A DNA stretch of 64,000 nucleotides from Rhodocyclaceae bacterium (GTDB lineage Bacteria; Pseudomonadota; Gammaproteobacteria; Burkholderiales; Rhodocyclaceae), in NCBI GenBank assembly GCA_030824275.1, contig JAVBXY010000012.1, forward strand, positions 51,151 through 115,150, in the 5' to 3' direction. A program made the position numbers and the translations under genes. The notes below the pieces were generated by a model, which was not told the origin of the DNA, ran no database searches, and saw only the letters and a list, made by a program, of their open reading frames with translations. Shown here in pieces: positions 62,419-64,000 of the stretch (within the stretch, counting starts at the first letter, position 1; every line of letters begins with the position of its first letter).

Positions 62419-62561
62419 TACTTGACACCTGGGAAGCGAGGGGAAACGCGAAATGATAGCCCTCCCAGGCTGACAGTGCCATTACGGAAATCCACGGGAA
62501 TGTCACATAGGCTGTGGCAGAATTTCCCTATTCCATCGCTGTGCCATCGAAAAGGTCTCCC

Positions 62562-63362
62562 ATGAAGCGCGTCGTATTCAACCAGAAGGGCGGTGTCGGC
62601 AAGAGCACCATCACCTGCAATCTCGCCGCCATCGCCGCCGCCCGTGGCGCCCGTACACTGGTCATCGACCTCGATCCGCAGGCCAACTCCACGCGCTACC
62701 TGCTCGGTGATGCCGCCGACAGCTTGGAGAACACCGCGACCGGCTTCTTCGACCAGATGCTGAACTTCAAACTGCGGCCGCTGCCGACCGAAGACTTCAT
62801 CGCCGCGACGCCCTTCGAGAACCTGTCCGTCCTGCCCGCCGACGGCGCGCTGGAAGAACTGCAGGCCAAGCTCGAATCGCGCTACAAGATCTACAAGCTG
62901 CGCGAAGCCCTCGACGCCCTCGACTATGACGAAATCTGGATCGACACGCCGCCGGCCCTGCACTTCTACACCCGCTCGGCCCTGATCGCCGCCGACGCCT
63001 GCCTGATCCCCTTCGACTGCGACGAGTTCGCCCGCCGCGCCCTCTACACCCTGCTCGACAACGTCGCCGAAATCCGCGCCGACCACAACCCGGCGCTGGA
63101 GATCGAAGGCATCATCGTTAACCAGTTCCAGGCCCGCGCAACCTTGCCGCAACAGGTAGTGACCGAACTGCGCGGGGAAGGCCTGCCGGTGCTGAACACC
63201 CTGCTCTCCGCCTCGGTGAAGATCAAGGAATCGCACCAGCAAGCCAAGCCCATGATCCACCTCGACAAGAGCCACAAGCTGGCACTGGAATATGCCGCCC
63301 TCTTCGACGAGCTGACTGCCGCGCAGAAGGCCCGCGCCAAGAGCGCCAAGAAACGCGCATGA
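62562..63362 (+). CDS. ParA/Soj-type ATPase (second)
   Basis: A 266-residue ParA ATPase with FNQKGGVGKSTI (deviant Walker A), VIDLDPQANSTRYLLG and switch II WIDTPPAL. It is more like Soj-type ParA than the first ParA here. It overlaps the next gene as ATGA, so its likely partner is the membrane protein that follows. No ParB-like gene is adjacent. AAAGG lies about 9 bp before the ATG. Confidence 0.9.
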   Translation: MKRVVFNQKGGVGKSTITCNLAAIAAARGARTLVIDLDPQANSTRYLLGDAADSLENTATGFFDQMLNFKLRPLPTEDFIAATPFENLSVLPADGALEELQAKLESRYKIYKLREALDALDYDEIWIDTPPALHFYTRSALIAADACLIPFDCDEFARRALYTLLDNVAEIRADHNPALEIEGIIVNQFQARATLPQQVVTELRGEGLPVLNTLLSASVKIKESHQQAKPMIHLDKSHKLALEYAALFDELTAAQKARAKSAKKRA

Positions 63363-64000
63363 TTCCCGCACTGGCCGTCGGTGCGGCCATCGCCGTCATC
63401 CTGGCGGTGATGTGGACGCGTTACGCACGGCTCAAGCGCGAACGCTACATCCGCGACTACGCCTTCCCCAAAGGGCTTTACGAGCGCCTGCGCAAGCGCC
63501 GCCCGGAACTGGAACTCAAGGACTGCGCCCTGATCGCAAGGGGCCTGCGCAAGTTCTTCCTCGCCTACCTGAACTCGGGACAGAAATTCGTCGCCATGCC
63601 CTCGCAGCTCGTCGATGACCTGTGGCACGAGTTCATCCTCTACACCCGCGCCTACGACGACTTCTGCAAACATGCCTTCGGCGGCTTCTTCCATCACACG
63701 CCGGCCGTTGTGCTCAGCGAAGACAAGCGCAACAACGAAGGCCTGCGCCGCGTCTGGTGGTTTGCCTGCAAGGAAGAAAACATCAACCCGACCCAGGCCG
63801 TCCGCCTGCCGCTGCTGTTCGCCCTGGATGCCAAGTTCGGCATCGCCGATGGCTTCCGCTACACCCCCGACTGCAAGTCCCTGCGCGAGGCCAGCGGCGG
63901 CACCGTGCATTGCGGCGGCGACTTCAGCGACAGTTCGGTAGATGGTGGCACTGATGGGTTTGGCGACAGCGGAGATGCTGGCGGTGGTGATGGTGGGTGT
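63359..64000 (+). CDS. membrane-anchored protein with GRDP-like motif, cut by window end
   Basis: At least 214 residues; no stop before the window end. It starts at ATG 63359, which overlaps the ParA stop (TGA 63360-63362). One N-terminal helix (about 2-20) is followed by a soluble domain with the pattern V-D-D-L-W-H-E-F-I-L-Y-T-x-x-Y-x-x-F-C and FGGFFHHTP, which resembles the glycine-rich-domain-containing (GRDP-like) family. A Gly/Asp/Ser-rich tail begins near residue 185. The function is unknown, but coupling to ParA suggests a membrane cue or cargo adaptor. Confidence 0.65.
   Translation, partial: MIPALAVGAAIAVILAVMWTRYARLKRERYIRDYAFPKGLYERLRKRRPELELKDCALIARGLRKFFLAYLNSGQKFVAMPSQLVDDLWHEFILYTRAYDDFCKHAFGGFFHHTPAVVLSEDKRNNEGLRRVWWFACKEENINPTQAVRLPLLFALDAKFGIADGFRYTPDCKSLREASGGTVHCGGDFSDSSVDGGTDGFGDSGDAGGGDGGC

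Overview
The window is about 64 kb of GC-rich chromosomal DNA from a proteobacterium. I infer a betaproteobacterium close to the Rhodocyclales, because of the combination of UbiA, a two-domain MaeB-type malic enzyme, MetY, a GH57-rich glycogen cluster, FliW, CheV, an Mla-like transporter and many c-di-GMP proteins. No rRNA, tRNA, CRISPR array, insertion sequence or prophage was seen. Genes are dense and many neighbours are translationally coupled through ATGA, GTGA or TAATG overlaps.

Layout. 1-8.1 kb: a PilZ fragment, then a minus-strand run of recG-MFS-ubiA, ridA, fliW, a SPOR protein, a DUF2802 protein and metY. 8.2-11.6 kb: ydcF-mog and a PhoX-like exported protein ending in a clear terminator. 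11.6-15.3 kb: a PilZ-type protein, thyA-glk and a histone-like DUF2934 protein. 15.3-28.6 kb: the glycogen region, with glgB divergent from glgC-GH57-GH57-glgP-pgi-glgA-folA, where glgC is preceded by a 14-codon leader ORF. 28.7-31.4 kb: a small accessory patch holding an AT-rich MazG-MazG-GGDEF fusion gene, a membrane protein and vapBC. 31.4-38.7 kb: an arginine/lysine-type decarboxylase with dcd, biotin genes (bioD divergent from bioA-bioF) and the Mrp/ApbC Fe-S carrier. 38.8-42.5 kb: two secreted Cys-rich proteins, a globin, a short-chain dehydrogenase and a hotdog thioesterase. 42.5-47 kb: metG-acyP, cheV and a 2-Cys peroxiredoxin. 47-52 kb: an operon of a degenerate CHASE2-cyclase, an MlaE permease, an ABC protein lacking all ATPase motifs, an MlaD protein and a lipoprotein. 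52-64 kb: an HD-GYP protein, dnaE-WbuC cupin, a GGDEF protein, a ParA ATPase, quinone oxidoreductase-maeB, and a second ParA coupled to a membrane protein cut by the window end.

The strongest unexplained signal is a 24-bp dispersed motif present in 17 copies, on average every 3.6 kb and in both orientations. It reads AAAAGTCGG, three variable bases, TGG, one variable base, G, two variable bases, ACGGC. Thirteen copies lie inside genes of unrelated function, eight of them in one frame giving a recurring KVGAGDTA-like peptide. Four lie between genes. By-eye comparison with remembered E. coli homologues suggests several genes carry the motif without any change in length, so it looks maintained by substitution, as DNA uptake sequences are, rather than inserted. 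Its function is unknown. Other points of interest are the MazG-MazG-GGDEF fusion, the pseudo-ATPase and degenerate cyclase in one Mla-like operon, a perfect 23-bp-arm palindrome overlapping the mrp stop codon, and a 140-bp inverted-repeat element beside parA.
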